Shown in pieces: positions 36,269 through 46,548 of a stretch of 64,000 bases of DNA. How positions within the stretch are numbered: position 1 is the stretch's first letter; each line of letters begins with the position of its first letter. The notes beneath the pieces are model-generated. The model did no database searches, was not told the DNA's origin, and worked only from the letters and a program-made list of their open reading frames with translations. The translations under genes and the position numbers were made by a program. Source of the stretch: Bacillus sp. CECT 9360 (lineage in GTDB: Bacteria; Bacillota; Bacilli; Bacillales; DSM-1321). Location of the stretch: the NCBI RefSeq assembly GCF_918741275.1, contig NZ_CAKKNA010000007.1, positions 162,191-226,190 on the forward strand, read 5' to 3'.

Positions 36269-36574
36269 ATGATCCAGGAGCGATTGTCCTTTTTTGCGGC
36301 ATTGTTTAATGTGGATAAAAATCCCGAGGCAGGAATGTGGTATTTATATATCGCTGTATTTTTGCTTTGTATAATCGTGTATCAGCTCGGTTTTGCAAAA
36401 AAGTTGCCGGTTTTAAAAAATGTCATTATCTATGCGGTGATGGCATTTGGGTGCACGCTTCTTTCATTCCTCGCCGTCTTCCTGCCGGTTGCGGAAGGAC
36501 TTGTAATTGCCGTGTTCGTTCTCGGGATCTACAAACTGCGCCTCCACAACCATAAGAAAGAAGAACAGGCCTAA
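36269..36574 (+). CDS. ylaH: YlaH-like membrane protein
   Basis: A 101-residue membrane protein with three hydrophobic segments ([41 protein letters not shown] and [14 protein letters not shown]) and a charged tail. It matches YlaH in length and position after typA. GGGGAGGA precedes ATG 36269, 24 bases after the typA stop, so the two are likely cotranscribed. Function unknown. Confidence 0.85.
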   Translation: MIQERLSFFAALFNVDKNPEAGMWYLYIAVFLLCIIVYQLGFAKKLPVLKNVIIYAVMAFGCTLLSFLAVFLPVAEGLVIAVFVLGIYKLRLHNHKKEEQA

Positions 36575-36575
36575 C

Positions 36576-36863
36576 ATGCAGTCTGTACAGGATGCGTTAT
36601 ATAACTGGCTTACGATCAAAGTTGTTTGCGATGCAAGGCCTAATGATACGGCTGCCCGTGACACGAGGGAATTGTTTGAAAACCTGCTTCATGATGAACA
36701 TCAACTGGAAATCATCGAAGTGCGGAAAGAAGATCCGTTCTATTTCGTTGAATACAGTGTACATTTGGAAAAAAAGACCCAGCGTTTTCCGATTGAACTG
36801 ATCGACGTGATGTTACACCAAATAAACGCCGAACCGGAAAAATATAAAAACTACCAAGATTAA
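36576..36863 (+). CDS. Unrecognised small soluble protein after ylaH
   Basis: A 95-residue acidic soluble protein that starts at ATG 36576, one base after the ylaH stop codon. It begins QSVQDALYNWLTIKVVCDA and includes RDTRELFENLLHDEHQLE and EDPFYFVEYSVHLEKK. I do not recognise a family. The tight spacing to ylaH suggests coupling; the ribosome binding site AAGAACAGG lies within the ylaH end. B. subtilis has no gene at this place to my memory. Confidence 0.75.
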   Translation: MQSVQDALYNWLTIKVVCDARPNDTAARDTRELFENLLHDEHQLEIIEVRKEDPFYFVEYSVHLEKKTQRFPIELIDVMLHQINAEPEKYKNYQD

Positions 36864-36898
36864 AAAACCGTGCGCTTCTCTATAGCGCACGGTTTTTT
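36863..36898 (+). terminator. Terminator of the typA-ylaH unit
   Basis: AAAAAACCGTGCGCT pairs with AGCGCACGGTTTTTT around a seven-base loop. A-tract and T-tract on both sides may also let it stop the convergent gene at 36908. Confidence 0.95.
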
Positions 36899-36907
36899 AG
36901 GTATTAA

Positions 36908-37309
36908 TCAAAGGGGAAGAATCAGGGCGTAGACAACATGTGCAGCGCTCCATAGCAAAAAGGAGAATAGATCTGCCGCAGAAGTTATTTCTGATCGGGA
37001 TATGTAAGAAAGTGGGAAGTAAAGCAAGATTGCCGGAAGAATAAGCAAGAACGTTAAGACCCTTTTATTTGCAAATTTAGGTTTAAGCAGAACAAAAAAG
37101 ACACCAAACCCTGAGGAAACGAGCAAGTGAAGTACGAGTTCGATTGGTTCGTTTCCTTGGATCCGTTCTGTAAGCGGGATGAAATCAATATTAAGGAGCA
37201 GCGAGTAGATTTTCTTTTCTGTATACAGTTCCACATACTTCATGATAATTGCCAAAAGGATGCCGGACCCCAGCCCCGCCAACATTCCCTTAAGAATCGG
37301 TTTTACCAT
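36908..37309 (-). CDS. Four-TM membrane protein of unknown function
   Basis: A 133-residue hydrophobic protein with about four transmembrane segments (GMLAGLGSGILLAIIMKYVE, LVLHLLVSSGFGVFFVLL, FLLILPAILLYFPLSYI and the C-terminal LFSFLLWSAAHVVYALILPL). No family was recognised. Its start codon overlaps the last seven bases of ylaI, so the two are translationally coupled. It is not at this place in B. subtilis to my memory. Confidence 0.7.
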   Translation of the reverse strand: MVKPILKGMLAGLGSGILLAIIMKYVELYTEKKIYSLLLNIDFIPLTERIQGNEPIELVLHLLVSSGFGVFFVLLKPKFANKRVLTFLLILPAILLYFPLSYISRSEITSAADLFSFLLWSAAHVVYALILPL

Positions 37310-37503
37310 TCATCATCCTTTGTCACACTGCGGTATAAGCGAAAGTTGCCTGAATCAATTCGAGCTTTTGTTTTTTCTTCGATTCTTTGGTTGCATGACT
37401 GACACATGAATGTATGGATCGGCCGGTTGCGAAGCTTTTTGGCTTCAGGGGAAAAATCCGGAATGGATTCAATGTTATCGCAAATTACACATTTAACCCT
37501 CAT
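37303..37503 (-). CDS. ylaI: YlaI family zinc-ribbon-like protein (DUF2197)
   Basis: A 66-residue protein matching B. subtilis YlaI, with two CxxC pairs: VKCVICDN near the start and FMCQSCNQR in the middle, a probable zinc ribbon. The conserved RNRPIHTFMCQ is the family signature. AGAGG lies nine bases before ATG 37503. It overlaps the following membrane protein gene. A nucleic-acid or protein-binding role is possible but not known. Confidence 0.88.
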   Translation of the reverse strand: MRVKCVICDNIESIPDFSPEAKKLRNRPIHTFMCQSCNQRIEEKTKARIDSGNFRLYRSVTKDDEW

Positions 37504-37714
37504 TAAAATGAACCTCTTTTCTTCTATACGAATCAGTTGATATATGTAAGTTAGTATATCATTTTTATCTTTATTAGGCGAGAATACCTCCTACTTCAAC
37601 CGAGTTTAACTATTATTAAGCCAACGATATGTGGAAGCTACCTTTCAGTACACGCATAAGTCAAAAATATGATAATCAACATGATCCTTAAACAGAACCT
37701 TTAATATAAGGAAA

Positions 37715-37746
37715 TAGAAAAGCTCGCCGATTGGCGAGTTTTTCTA
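37715..37746 (-). terminator. Terminator of ylaJ
   Basis: On the minus strand TAGAAAAACTCGCC pairs with GGCGAGCTTTTCTA around a four-base loop; it overlaps the ylaJ stop codon. The plus strand could use it as well. Confidence 0.8.
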
Positions 37747-38340
37747 TTGCTTATCATTCGACTGTTTCTTTTGTTCTCTTTCCAGTGTCTTTCTTTCCTT
37801 CTGATTATCGATGCTACTTTTTTCTTCATCTGAAGCTCTTGTTGGTGTTGGCGTTAGTGCATCACCGGGTATATCTGGAATGATTCTGCCTGTGATATCA
37901 GCTAGCTCATTCATGATCCCTCGTACAGGCTGTCCGTTTTGGATATCCTGTGCCACCTCCCGGATTCTCTCGTTCATATCCGGATCAGCGACTATTGCGG
38001 CATTTGCGCCGTATGGATCGTCCTTTAACGCTTCCCCTACAGAATATTTAATCGTCCCTACCTCTGAACGGTCAACATTACCATCGATATCAATTCCTAC
38101 TACGGCATAATCGCCAAGGACTGCAGCTGTTGCATCATTTACATGGGGGACCTTTTCGGCGAGATCGACGAGCCTTCTTGCGATTTGCTGGCTGCTTTGC
38201 CTGTCACTTTCCTCAATTGTCGAGTCCTTTACCTGCGTAACATTGTTATTGTTGTTCTCCCGATTTTCCCCGGCGTTGTCATTCGCGTTGCAGCCGGCAA
38301 TAAACAAAAATGCCGCTGCCATAAACAAAAGTCTTTTCAT
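37744..38340 (-). CDS. ylaJ: YhcN/YlaJ family sporulation lipoprotein
   Basis: A 198-residue lipoprotein of the YhcN/YlaJ family, made during sporulation and linked to spore cortex or germination. The signal KRLLFMAAAFLFIAGC ends in a lipobox. The family domain (about residues 55-150) has AVLGDYAVVGIDIDGNVDRSEV and DPDMNERIREVAQDI. The C-terminal tail is rich in Lys, Glu and Ser. GGAGG lies seven bases before ATG 38340; the frame upstream is unsupported. It is divergent from ylaK. Confidence 0.9.
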   Translation of the reverse strand: MKRLLFMAAAFLFIAGCNANDNAGENRENNNNNVTQVKDSTIEESDRQSSQQIARRLVDLAEKVPHVNDATAAVLGDYAVVGIDIDGNVDRSEVGTIKYSVGEALKDDPYGANAAIVADPDMNERIREVAQDIQNGQPVRGIMNELADITGRIIPDIPGDALTPTPTRASDEEKSSIDNQKERKTLEREQKKQSNDKQ

Positions 38341-38499
38341 TGTACAGCCTCCATTCCTGACATTTTGTTTATAGTCTGCAATTGTTCTTCTATCTTTATG
38401 CAAAGATACATATATTTTAGCAACAGTCTCGTCCACGACATAAGCTATATTAGCAACGACGCAGGCATTTTCCAGAATGAACAGGCAGGAGGCGCAATT

Positions 38500-39828
38500 T
38501 TGAGCAAAATCTATGTGTTGGATACCAATGTCTTGCTCCAGGACCCATATTCAATTTTCTCTTTCGAAGAAAATGAAGTAGTCATCCCGGCTGTTGTACT
38601 GGAAGAAGTGGATTCGAAGAAAAGATACATGGATGAAATCGGGAGGAATGCAAGGCAAGTATCAAAATTGATTGATGGCTTCCGGGAAATTGGGAAGCTT
38701 CATGAGAAAATTCCTCTGCACAATGGCGGTGTGCTCAGGATTGAATTAAACCATAGGTCTTTTCATGAGCTTCAGGAAATCTTTGTTGAAAAAACAAATG
38801 ATAATAGAATTTTAGCCGTTGCCAAAAACCTTGCCCTAGAAGAACAGACAAAGGAAAAGGGAAGAAAGGTAATCCTTGTAAGCAAGGACACGCTCGTCAG
38901 GGTCAAGGCAGACGCAATCGGCCTGAACGCACAGGATTTCCTGAATGACCGGGTAGTAGAGATGGATCATATCTACAGTGGCATTCAGGAGCTATTTGTC
39001 CAAAAGGAAATCCTGGATAGGTATTATGAGAAAGGAAGTCTTCCACTTTCGGACATCACAATCAATAAGCTCTTTCCAAACCAGTTTGTCTTGATGAAAG
39101 ATGTGTTGGGAGGTTCTTCATCAGCGATTGGTATCGTTGATCAGTCGGCGACAATCGTAAAAAAGCTGATTTTTGACCAGGAACATATTTGGGGAATTAA
39201 AGCGCGAAATGTCCAGCAGACGATGGCGATGGAGATATTACTGCGATCAGACCTGCCGCTCGTTACATTAATCGGGAAAGCAGGAACAGGTAAAACCTTG
39301 CTTGCCCTGGCTTCGGGGTTAATGCAGACTGAAGATCTGGGTCTGTATAAAAAATTGCTGGTTGCAAGACCGATTGTACCCGTGGGAAAGGATATTGGCT
39401 ACTTGCCGGGAGAAAAGGGAGAAAAATTAAGGCCCTGGATGCAGCCGATTTTCGATAACCTGGAGTATCTTTTTAACACAAAAAAACCGGGGGAACTGGA
39501 TGCGATTTTAGCGGGGATGAATTCTATAGAAGTGGAAGCATTAACATACATCAGGGGAAGAAGCATACCGGATCAATTTATCATCATTGACGAGGCGCAA
39601 AACCTAACAAAGCACGAAGTAAAAACGATTCTGACCCGGGTAGGGGATCGGAGCAAGATTGTCTTGATGGGCGATCCGGAACAAATCGATCACCCTTATC
39701 TCGATGAGTATAATAACGGATTAACTTATGTTGTGGAAAAATTCAAGGATCAAAGCATAGCGGGGCATGTAAAGCTTGTAAAGGGAGAACGGTCAGGGCT
39801 TGCTCAATTAGCGGCTAATTTATTGTAA
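38500..39828 (+). CDS. ylaK: PIN-domain/PhoH-type ATPase YlaK
   Basis: A 442-residue protein that joins an N-terminal PIN ribonuclease domain (about residues 1-135, KIYVLDTNVLLQDP and DNRILAVAKN) with a PhoH-type P-loop ATPase (Walker A GKAGTGKT, Walker B IIIDEAQNLT, and MGDPEQIDHP). PhoH2-class proteins of this design unwind and cut RNA in other bacteria; here that is inference. TTG 38500 is the start: AGGAGG lies seven bases before it and the length then equals B. subtilis YlaK. The upstream frame to 38143 is antisense to ylaJ. Confidence 0.92.
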   Translation: MSKIYVLDTNVLLQDPYSIFSFEENEVVIPAVVLEEVDSKKRYMDEIGRNARQVSKLIDGFREIGKLHEKIPLHNGGVLRIELNHRSFHELQEIFVEKTNDNRILAVAKNLALEEQTKEKGRKVILVSKDTLVRVKADAIGLNAQDFLNDRVVEMDHIYSGIQELFVQKEILDRYYEKGSLPLSDITINKLFPNQFVLMKDVLGGSSSAIGIVDQSATIVKKLIFDQEHIWGIKARNVQQTMAMEILLRSDLPLVTLIGKAGTGKTLLALASGLMQTEDLGLYKKLLVARPIVPVGKDIGYLPGEKGEKLRPWMQPIFDNLEYLFNTKKPGELDAILAGMNSIEVEALTYIRGRSIPDQFIIIDEAQNLTKHEVKTILTRVGDRSKIVLMGDPEQIDHPYLDEYNNGLTYVVEKFKDQSIAGHVKLVKGERSGLAQLAANLL

Positions 39829-39884
39829 GAAAGGCAGCCATTGTCCTTGATAAGGGCTGCCTATCACCTAATTATAAATGGCCA

Positions 39885-40391
39885 TTATTCAATTCGAAAT
39901 GCTTTCACTTTCTTAATCGGATTTTTAAGATTGGAGCCGTCTCCGAAATAAATGTGCACGGGTCCGTCTTCACTCAAAGGTTTACCGTTAATGGAGAAGC
40001 CAAGAATGAACGTCTGGGCATCCGTCAAAGGAAAAGCCTGCTCTCCGTTTTCCGTTTCAATGACTATTGTGGCGGCATCTTCATAGGGCTCCGCGTTTCT
40101 GAGAAAGCTTTCGAATGGGATACCGAATGTACCCGTCAAGATTTTTTGTTTCTCGTATTTTTTTTCGGTTTTAAGTGTAGGCGGGGAAACCGAACCTTCC
40201 TGGATTTCCCTGTCCCAATGCTTCGAAGCAGCTTTCGTATATTCCTCTAGCTCGTCTGTCTGCTGTTGTTCCGACTGAAAATATGTTTCCAAATCGACTT
40301 TACGGTCATCGAAAATCCATACACCCGGATCGAGTGTGATTAAGTATTTTACCTTCCCTTTAATGAATACGATCGATTCCAAACCTTTCAT
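39885..40391 (-). CDS. Conserved protein, YlaL-like by position
   Basis: A 168-residue soluble protein that begins KGLESIVFIKGKVKYLITLD and holds GVWIFDDRKVDLETYF. I assign it to YlaL only by its place between ylaK and ylaN; the family was not confirmed. The start is uncertain: ATG 40391 lies very close to AGGAAGG, and TTG 40382 has a better distance (ten bases). It is convergent with ylaK; a weak hairpin (39834-39862) separates them. Function unknown. Confidence 0.65.
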   Translation of the reverse strand: MKGLESIVFIKGKVKYLITLDPGVWIFDDRKVDLETYFQSEQQQTDELEEYTKAASKHWDREIQEGSVSPPTLKTEKKYEKQKILTGTFGIPFESFLRNAEPYEDAATIVIETENGEQAFPLTDAQTFILGFSINGKPLSEDGPVHIYFGDGSNLKNPIKKVKAFRIE

Positions 40392-40529
40392 CCCTTCCTG
40401 TCTTACACTATGATACAAGTATAGCTGTAAAGGTAGGTATATAACAATAAGTTCGCCTTGCTTTTTTAAACAAGTAAGGGTAAAATTTATAGATAAGATT
40501 TAATCGCTTCTTGAGCGGGGGGATTTAAT

Positions 40530-40811
40530 ATGGCATCTGAAATGCTTGTCAATCATCGAGAAAAAGCCTTTGCTTTATTAAAAGCTGATGCTGACAAGAT
40601 ATTAAAACTCATTAAAGTGCAAATGGATAATCTTACTATGCCTCAATGTCCTCTATATGAAGAGGTTCTTGATACACAAATGTTCGGCTTATCTCGTGAA
40701 ATAGATTTTGCTGTTCGTTTAGGTTTAGTGGAAGAAACAGAAGGAAAGTCCCTTGTGGGAACATTAGAGAGGGAGCTATCAGCTTTGCACGAAGCTTCTC
40801 TGCGTAAATGA
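40530..40811 (+). CDS. ylaN: YlaN family protein (UPF0358)
   Basis: A 93-residue helical protein that matches B. subtilis YlaN, including [32 protein letters not shown]. YlaN is reported as essential under iron limitation and as a partner of the iron regulator Fur. GCGGGGGG precedes ATG 40530. In B. subtilis ftsW and then pycA follow; here ftsW is absent and about 760 bases of non-coding DNA lead to pycA. Confidence 0.93.
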   Translation: MASEMLVNHREKAFALLKADADKILKLIKVQMDNLTMPQCPLYEEVLDTQMFGLSREIDFAVRLGLVEETEGKSLVGTLERELSALHEASLRK

Positions 40812-40833
40812 TACAGGCAGCATAATGAACCAA

Positions 40834-40869
40834 CTCAAACAATTCAGTACGATTGTTTGGGTTTTTTTT
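40834..40869 (+). terminator. Terminator after ylaN
   Basis: CTCAAACAAT pairs with ATTGTTTGGG around an eight-base loop, followed by eight T residues. Confidence 0.85.
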
Positions 40870-41091
40870 ATATCATTCATAGGTATAAAAAAAGAGTATA
40901 ACACTTTTATAAATAGTATGACATATTAAAAGGTTTGTGCTATTATTTATATATACATTCAGTAAATAGAGTGACTTTCTTGGTTTTATAGGATAGTATA
41001 TAAGAATATTTACAAAATTGCGATAATTGGGTACTATCGTTAGATAAAAACTGCCTTTATTTGTCTGGTCCTGATAAGGTTTTTTTAAAAA

Positions 41092-41398
41092 AATAAGAAA
41101 GTATAAAATTTTCAACATGTATTGATGTCTAGCGTAAGCAGCCCAGCTTCTCGAGGTCATAAGAGGCAGGTGTTCTTCCTGCCCCTCTCCGGACTTCCAC
41201 AGGATGTGGTGACGTCAGCGTTCGTCACAGGACGTGACGGATTTTAGCTGATGGTCCTTACTAGGCCCTCCTACGAGGTGCGCCTTATGCTTGTCGGAGG
41301 CCCACAGGATGTGGGTCAGAACGACGAAGACATAACGATGTGGCGGTCTTAGTCGTTCTTCCTTACTTGCAGGGCGCTTGCGCTTTTCTCGCTGTCAT
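41092..41398 (+). repeat. Intergenic repeat family R1, copy 1 (longest)
   Basis: It starts AAGAAAGTATAAAATTTTCA and continues ACATGTATTGATGTCTAGCG then TAAGCAGCC, and it ends CAGGGCGCTTGCGCTTTTCT. The interior has GACGGATTTTAGCTGATGG, GTGCGCCTTATGCTTGTCGG, ACGACGAAGACATAACGATG. The same blocks return at 53021, 58297 and 60525, all on the plus strand and all between genes. Confidence 0.8.
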
Positions 41399-41513
41399 TT
41401 CGGGTACATATCTTCAAGTATTATAGGTAGACAGGAAAAGGATTTTTGTACTATCTTTGAATGAAACTACTAAAGCTGATACTTTGCTCAAAAATTAATC
41501 TGTGAAAGAAAAG

Positions 41514-41540
41514 CAGTGAGAGTAGTCTCACTCTTTTTTC
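41514..41540 (+). promoter_or_regulatory. Terminator-like hairpin in the pycA leader
   Basis: AGTGAGA pairs with TCTCACT around the loop GTAG and is followed by CTTTTTTC, 37 bases before the pycA start. No good promoter lies between it and pycA, so transcription may have to pass it, which makes it a candidate attenuator. Confidence 0.55.
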
Positions 41541-41576
41541 AATAAAAATGAAAATACATAAAAGTAGGTGTAGGGA

Positions 41577-44500
41577 ATGGGACGACGTATTAAAAAGGTT
41601 CTTGCCGCAAACCGCGGAGAAATTGCCATCCGTATTTTCCGCGCGTGTACGGAACTCGGAATACGCACAGTAGCGGTATATTCTAAGGAAGATTACGGCT
41701 CTTATCACCGTTATAAAGCAGATGAAGCATACCTGGTCGGGGAAGGCAAGAAACCGATAGACGCTTATTTAGACATCGAAGGAATCATTGAAATTGCTAA
41801 AACAAGCGGTGTGGACGCAATCCATCCCGGTTATGGTTTCCTCTCCGAAAATATTGAATTCGCCCGCCGCTGTGAGGAAGAAGGCCTGATTTTTATCGGT
41901 CCGGAAACCAAACATCTCGATATGTTTGGTGACAAAGTAAAAGCACGCCAGCAGGCAATGCTTGCGGACATTCCGGTTATCCCCGGAAGTGATGGTCCAG
42001 TTCAGGAGCTTGAGGAAATCATCTCATTCGGGAAAACACATGGCTTTCCGGTCATTATAAAAGCGTCTCTTGGAGGCGGAGGACGAGGCATGCGAATCGT
42101 CCATAAGCTTGAAGAGGTGCGTGAAGCTTATGACAGGGCAAAATCAGAAGCAAAAGCGGCTTTTGGAAACGATGAAGTGTACGTCGAAAAGTTCGTCCAA
42201 AATCCGAAGCATATCGAGGTACAGATTCTTGGAGACAAGCACGGAAATATTGTCCACTTGTACGAACGCGACTGCTCTGTCCAAAGAAGGCATCAAAAGG
42301 TCGTCGAAGTGGCTCCTTCCGTTTCATTATCTGAAGAACTGCGTCTTCGCATTTGTGAAGCGGCCGTTCATTTGATGAAAAATGTCGACTATGTCAATGC
42401 GGGCACAGTTGAATTTCTCGTTGCGAACGATGAATTTTACTTTATCGAAGTCAACCCGCGGGTTCAGGTTGAACATACGATCACGGAAATGATTACCGGC
42501 ATCGATATCGTCCAATCACAAATATTGATCGCCGAAGGAAACCGGCTGCACGAAGCTCCACTGGATATTCCCGCCCAGGAAAACATCCATACAATCGGAT
42601 ATGCGATACAATCAAGGGTAACAACAGAGGATCCTTTAAATAACTTCATGCCTGATACCGGAAAACTCATGGCCTACCGCTCAGGGGGCGGGTTTGGGGT
42701 CCGCTTGGATGCCGGGAACGGCTTTCAGGGAGCCGTCATAACCCCCTATTATGATTCGTTGCTTGTAAAGCTTTCGACACAAGCCCATACGTTCAAACAG
42801 GCTGCCTCGAAGATGGAAAGAAACTTGAAAGAATTCCGGATCCGCGGCATCAAAACGAATATCCCGTTTCTTGAAAATGTCGTAAAGCATGAGAAGTTTC
42901 TAACGGGAAAATACGATACATCGTTCATTGACACCACACCTGAGCTGTTTACTTTCCCTGTCCGTAAAGACCGGGGAACGAAGATGCTCAGCTATATTGG
43001 CAATATCACGGTAAATGGTTTCCCGGGCATCGAAAAAAAGAAAAAACCTGTTTTTGATCAGCCTGCCATCCCGAAAATCGACCATGAAGTGAAGGTGCAG
43101 GACGGCACGAAGCAAATTCTTGACAATAAGGGAGCCGAAGGACTTGCAGGATGGGTCAAAGAGCAGAAAGAAGTACTGCTGACAGATACGACTTTCCGTG
43201 ACGCCCATCAATCTTTGCTGGCAACGAGGGTCCGCACAACGGATTTGCTGCATATTGCCGAGCCTACATCTAAACTTATGCCTAACCTGTTTTCCCTGGA
43301 AATGTGGGGAGGGGCAACGTTTGACGTGTCCTACCGCTTCTTGAAGGAAGATCCATGGGACAGGCTGTTATCGATGCGTGAAAAGGTCCCGAACGTATTA
43401 TTTCAGATGCTTTTGCGCGCATCTAACGCGGTAGGCTACAAAAACTATCCGGACAATGTCATTCAAGAGTTCGTCGAAAAATCCGCCTATGCAGGTATTG
43501 ATGTATTCCGTATCTTTGACAGTTTGAACTGGGTAAAGGGGATGGAGGTAGCCATCGATGCAGTCCGGCGTTCAGGGAAGCTTGCGGAAGCAGCGATTTG
43601 CTACACGGGTGACATCAATGATCCGGCCAGAGGAAAATATGACATCCAATATTATAAAAATCTCGCCAGGGAGCTGGAAAACCAAGGGGCGCACATCCTC
43701 GGCATAAAAGATATGGCCGGTTTATTAAAACCGGAAGCAGCCTACCGTTTAATTTCTGAACTGAAGGAAACAATCAATATTCCAATTCATCTGCACACAC
43801 ACGATACGAGCGGTAACGGTATTTATATGTATGCCAAGGCGATTGAAGCGGGAGTCGATATTGTAGATACGGCTTTAGGCTCCATGGCCGGATTGACGTC
43901 CCAGCCAAGCTCACAAACGCTGTATTATGCGCTTGAAGGAACATCCAGGCAACCCAAGGCCGATATTCATTCCCTTGAGCAGCTTTCCCATTACTGGGAA
44001 GGCGTCCGAAAATACTATAAAGATTTCGAAAGCGGTATGAATTCCCCTCACACGGAAGTATATAAGCACGAAATGCCGGGAGGGCAATACAGCAATCTGC
44101 AGCAGCAGGCAAAAGCGGTAGGTCTTGGCGAACGCTGGGGAGAGGTCAAGGAAATGTACGAGCGGGTAAATGCGATGTTCGGTGACATCGTAAAAGTGAC
44201 CCCTTCTTCAAAAGTGGTCGGGGATATGGCTTTATTCATGGTCCAGAATGAATTAGATGAAGAGTCCGTGTTAACGAAAGGCAAATCGATCGATTTCCCT
44301 GACTCGGTGATCGAGTTATTTGAGGGATACTTAGGCCAGCCGTATGGCGGATTCCCAAAGGAGTTACAGACTGTTATCTTAAAGGGCAGAGCACCAATCA
44401 CTGTGCGCCCTGGAGAACTTCTTGATAATGTCGACTTTTCGAGTTTGAAGGAAGAATTATTCAAAGAAATCGGGCGGCCTGTAACAAGCTTTGATGCATT

Positions 44501-45017
44501 GGCATACGCGCTTTATCCAAAAGTATTCTTAGACTATGAGAAAACCATCGAGCAATTTGGGAAGATTTCGAATCTTGATACGCCTACTTTCCATTACGGG
44601 ATGAGACTGGGTGAGGAGATTGAAGTTGAAATCGAGACAGGGAAAACCCTGATAGTCAAATTGGTTTCAATCGGTCAGCCTCAGCCTAATGGGACAAGAG
44701 TTGTTTATTTTGAATTGAATGGACAGCCCCGTGAGGTGGAAGTGAAAGACGAAAGCATCAAGTCGAGCGTTCAGGCTAAAGTAAAGGCTGACTCGAAAAA
44801 TCAATCCCATATTGGCGCGACCATGCCGGGAACGGTCATCAGGGTCGTTGCAGAAAAAGGGGAAAAGGTAAATCAAGGAGACCATTTAATCATTACCGAA
44901 GCGATGAAAATGGAGACGACTGTACAGGCGCCATTCTCGGGCACGGTGAAAGAGATACATGTTTCAAACGGTGAAGCGATCAGCACCGGTGATTTACTGA
45001 TCGAAATCGAAAAATAA
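41577..45017 (+). CDS. pycA: Pyruvate carboxylase
   Basis: PycA carboxylates pyruvate to oxaloacetate, the main anaplerotic reaction of Bacillus, and works as a biotin-dependent tetramer. The 1146 residues show the biotin carboxylase domain (about 1-450, [38 protein letters not shown]), the carboxyltransferase domain (about 530-810, [26 protein letters not shown]), the allosteric linker and the C-terminal biotin carrier (about 1075-1146) with biotin lysine in ITEAMKMET. DarB, whose gene opens the window, activates this enzyme in B. subtilis. Its acceptor pathway starts from the same pyruvate as pdhABCD. Confidence 0.98.
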   Translation: MGRRIKKVLAANRGEIAIRIFRACTELGIRTVAVYSKEDYGSYHRYKADEAYLVGEGKKPIDAYLDIEGIIEIAKTSGVDAIHPGYGFLSENIEFARRCEEEGLIFIGPETKHLDMFGDKVKARQQAMLADIPVIPGSDGPVQELEEIISFGKTHGFPVIIKASLGGGGRGMRIVHKLEEVREAYDRAKSEAKAAFGNDEVYVEKFVQNPKHIEVQILGDKHGNIVHLYERDCSVQRRHQKVVEVAPSVSLSEELRLRICEAAVHLMKNVDYVNAGTVEFLVANDEFYFIEVNPRVQVEHTITEMITGIDIVQSQILIAEGNRLHEAPLDIPAQENIHTIGYAIQSRVTTEDPLNNFMPDTGKLMAYRSGGGFGVRLDAGNGFQGAVITPYYDSLLVKLSTQAHTFKQAASKMERNLKEFRIRGIKTNIPFLENVVKHEKFLTGKYDTSFIDTTPELFTFPVRKDRGTKMLSYIGNITVNGFPGIEKKKKPVFDQPAIPKIDHEVKVQDGTKQILDNKGAEGLAGWVKEQKEVLLTDTTFRDAHQSLLATRVRTTDLLHIAEPTSKLMPNLFSLEMWGGATFDVSYRFLKEDPWDRLLSMREKVPNVLFQMLLRASNAVGYKNYPDNVIQEFVEKSAYAGIDVFRIFDSLNWVKGMEVAIDAVRRSGKLAEAAICYTGDINDPARGKYDIQYYKNLARELENQGAHILGIKDMAGLLKPEAAYRLISELKETINIPIHLHTHDTSGNGIYMYAKAIEAGVDIVDTALGSMAGLTSQPSSQTLYYALEGTSRQPKADIHSLEQLSHYWEGVRKYYKDFESGMNSPHTEVYKHEMPGGQYSNLQQQAKAVGLGERWGEVKEMYERVNAMFGDIVKVTPSSKVVGDMALFMVQNELDEESVLTKGKSIDFPDSVIELFEGYLGQPYGGFPKELQTVILKGRAPITVRPGELLDNVDFSSLKEELFKEIGRPVTSFDALAYALYPKVFLDYEKTIEQFGKISNLDTPTFHYGMRLGEEIEVEIETGKTLIVKLVSIGQPQPNGTRVVYFELNGQPREVEVKDESIKSSVQAKVKADSKNQSHIGATMPGTVIRVVAEKGEKVNQGDHLIITEAMKMETTVQAPFSGTVKEIHVSNGEAISTGDLLIEIEK

Positions 45018-45055
45018 TAAATTTGCCGAAGTAGACAATCAATAGATTTGAACAT

Positions 45056-45116
45056 GAAAAAAATAGGCTGACTCCAAAGGTTTCAAGAGAATACCTTTGG
45101 GTCAGCCTATTTTTTA
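45056..45116. terminator. Bidirectional terminator between pycA and ctaA
   Basis: AAAAAATAGGCTGAC and its complement plus CCAAAGGT/ACCTTTGG form a long interrupted stem with a short loop, flanked by A and T tracts, between the convergent genes. Confidence 0.93.
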
Positions 45117-46070
45117 CGCAATTATTTGGGGGTCTTTGTAATCAGTCTCGTTTCTTTTTAACGTCGCCGAATTTTTCTTGCTTCTGGATGATAATAGAAG
45201 CAGATAGCTCATCACACCGAAAAAGCAAGATATGAACAATGCATGACTTAACGCGATTAAGAGATTAAGCCGAGAAAAAATAATCAAAGCTCCGGCGATT
45301 ACTTGGAGAGAGACAAGGATCAGCGATGCAACCCATCCCCAATACAAAACCTTTTGATGCTTATAATGCCTGGTAGCGATAATCGCCGCATAGAGAACCC
45401 AAATGAAAATGAGGCCGGCAGCGGCTCTGTGTCCCATTTGTATCCATTCATACAAGTTACCGGGAAGACCGGGACTGGAATTGACACAAAGAGGCCAATC
45501 TTTACAAACGAGGCTTGCGTTCGTATGCCTCACCAATGCTCCCGTATAAACGACGAGAAAAGAGTAAATCATAATTCCTTTAATATGGAATTTCATTCTC
45601 GTATCAACGATCAACTTCTCCGCCTCAAACTTCTTGTCTACTTCAAAAATGAGTAGTGTTAACAGAAGTACCGATGCAAAAGAAATTAAAGAAATTCCAA
45701 AATGCAAGGCAAGTACAAAATCAGATTGGCCCCAGATAACCGCAGCCGCTCCGATCAATCCCTGTGCTACCAAAAATAAAAAAGATAAAAGCGAAAGAAA
45801 TTTCGTTTCTCTTATATGTCCGATCTTACGCCAAGACCAAACAGAAAGGATTAGAACCATCAAGCCGACAATGCCTGATACGAGACGGTGTGCAAATTCG
45901 ATAATAAGTTCCGGGGTTATATCCGTTGGAACAAACTCGCCGTTGCATAAAGGCCATGACCTGCCGCAACCCATTCCTGAATCTGTTTTTGTGACAAGGG
46001 CTCCGCCAAGCAGGATAAAAAGCATGCCGATTGTAGTCAAAACTGCAAACCATTTCAATGCCCGATGCAA
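45114..46070 (-). CDS. ctaA: Heme A synthase
   Basis: CtaA oxidises heme O to heme A for cytochrome aa3/caa3 oxidases. The 318-residue membrane protein has about eight transmembrane segments in two repeats, with the conserved histidines in [28 protein letters not shown] and QMGHRAAAG, and the cysteine pair loop CKDWPLC. I chose TTG 46070, eight bases after AAGGTG, which aligns with known CtaA starts; the frame upstream to 46121 is not supported. It is divergent from ctaB, as in B. subtilis. Confidence 0.93.
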   Translation of the reverse strand: MHRALKWFAVLTTIGMLFILLGGALVTKTDSGMGCGRSWPLCNGEFVPTDITPELIIEFAHRLVSGIVGLMVLILSVWSWRKIGHIRETKFLSLLSFLFLVAQGLIGAAAVIWGQSDFVLALHFGISLISFASVLLLTLLIFEVDKKFEAEKLIVDTRMKFHIKGIMIYSFLVVYTGALVRHTNASLVCKDWPLCVNSSPGLPGNLYEWIQMGHRAAAGLIFIWVLYAAIIATRHYKHQKVLYWGWVASLILVSLQVIAGALIIFSRLNLLIALSHALFISCFFGVMSYLLLLSSRSKKNSATLKRNETDYKDPQIIA

Positions 46071-46146
46071 AGTGTTTTCACCTTCTTTGTTAAATTGCCA
46101 AATATAATATTTTCCGCGCAATAAAAACGCTCTATTTTCCTTCTAG

Positions 46147-46175
46147 ATATTACACAACTTGTTGCTAATTGACAA
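46147..46175 (-). promoter_or_regulatory. Probable SigA promoter of ctaA
   Basis: On the minus strand TTGTCA (46175-46170), 17 bases, TAATAT (46152-46147), about 75 bases before the ctaA start. Confidence 0.6.
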
Positions 46176-46548
46176 GGTGTTTAACGTTAGGGTTCTAAGT
46201 TTTTATGATAAACGGTTTTTCTCTTAAATACACAAACCGGAATGATCACAACAGGGTACAGAAAGGTGATTATTAAGAAACCGCTTCACAAATAAGACAA
46301 AAATTATACGAAAAAAGTTCACAAAATCTCATTAAAGTGTGATTTAATATACAGGAGAAGGATAGTTTATGGCATCTATTATCTAATAAACACTATTCTT
46401 AGCATATTTAAGGGGAGCATCTTGGTTTAGCCGGTAAGGTTCTTAATGTTCTATCACACATGTTTACCGCTTTAATAGAAAAGCAGCCCAAAATGCTTTA
46501 TAGTATAGATTGTATGGTTTAGTGGGGATTTTTGAAGGAGGAATAAAT
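46176..46548. promoter_or_regulatory. ctaA-ctaB divergent regulatory region
   Basis: This gene-free interval carries the control elements of the oxidase genes. In B. subtilis ResD, CcpA and other factors bind here. I see an AAAGTGTGATTTAATATACAGG stretch near 46335 that could hold a promoter, but no site can be assigned with confidence. Confidence 0.4.

Larger units (their letters stand above)
40870..41576. other. Non-coding interval where ftsW is expected
   Basis: No protein gene of any size could be supported in about 700 bases. The interval holds AT-rich DNA (40870-41090), a long copy of repeat R1 (41092-41398), and the pycA leader with a terminator-like hairpin (41514-41540). No remnant of ftsW was recognised. 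Confidence 0.7.

Noticed and set aside
41160..41400. CRISPR-like or tRNA-like appearance of the R1 repeat interior
   Set aside because: There are no regularly spaced identical repeats and no cloverleaf; the blocks occur once per copy.
42055..42375. Overlapping frames on both strands inside pycA
   Set aside because: They are shadows of the biotin carboxylase domain, which is conserved at every position.
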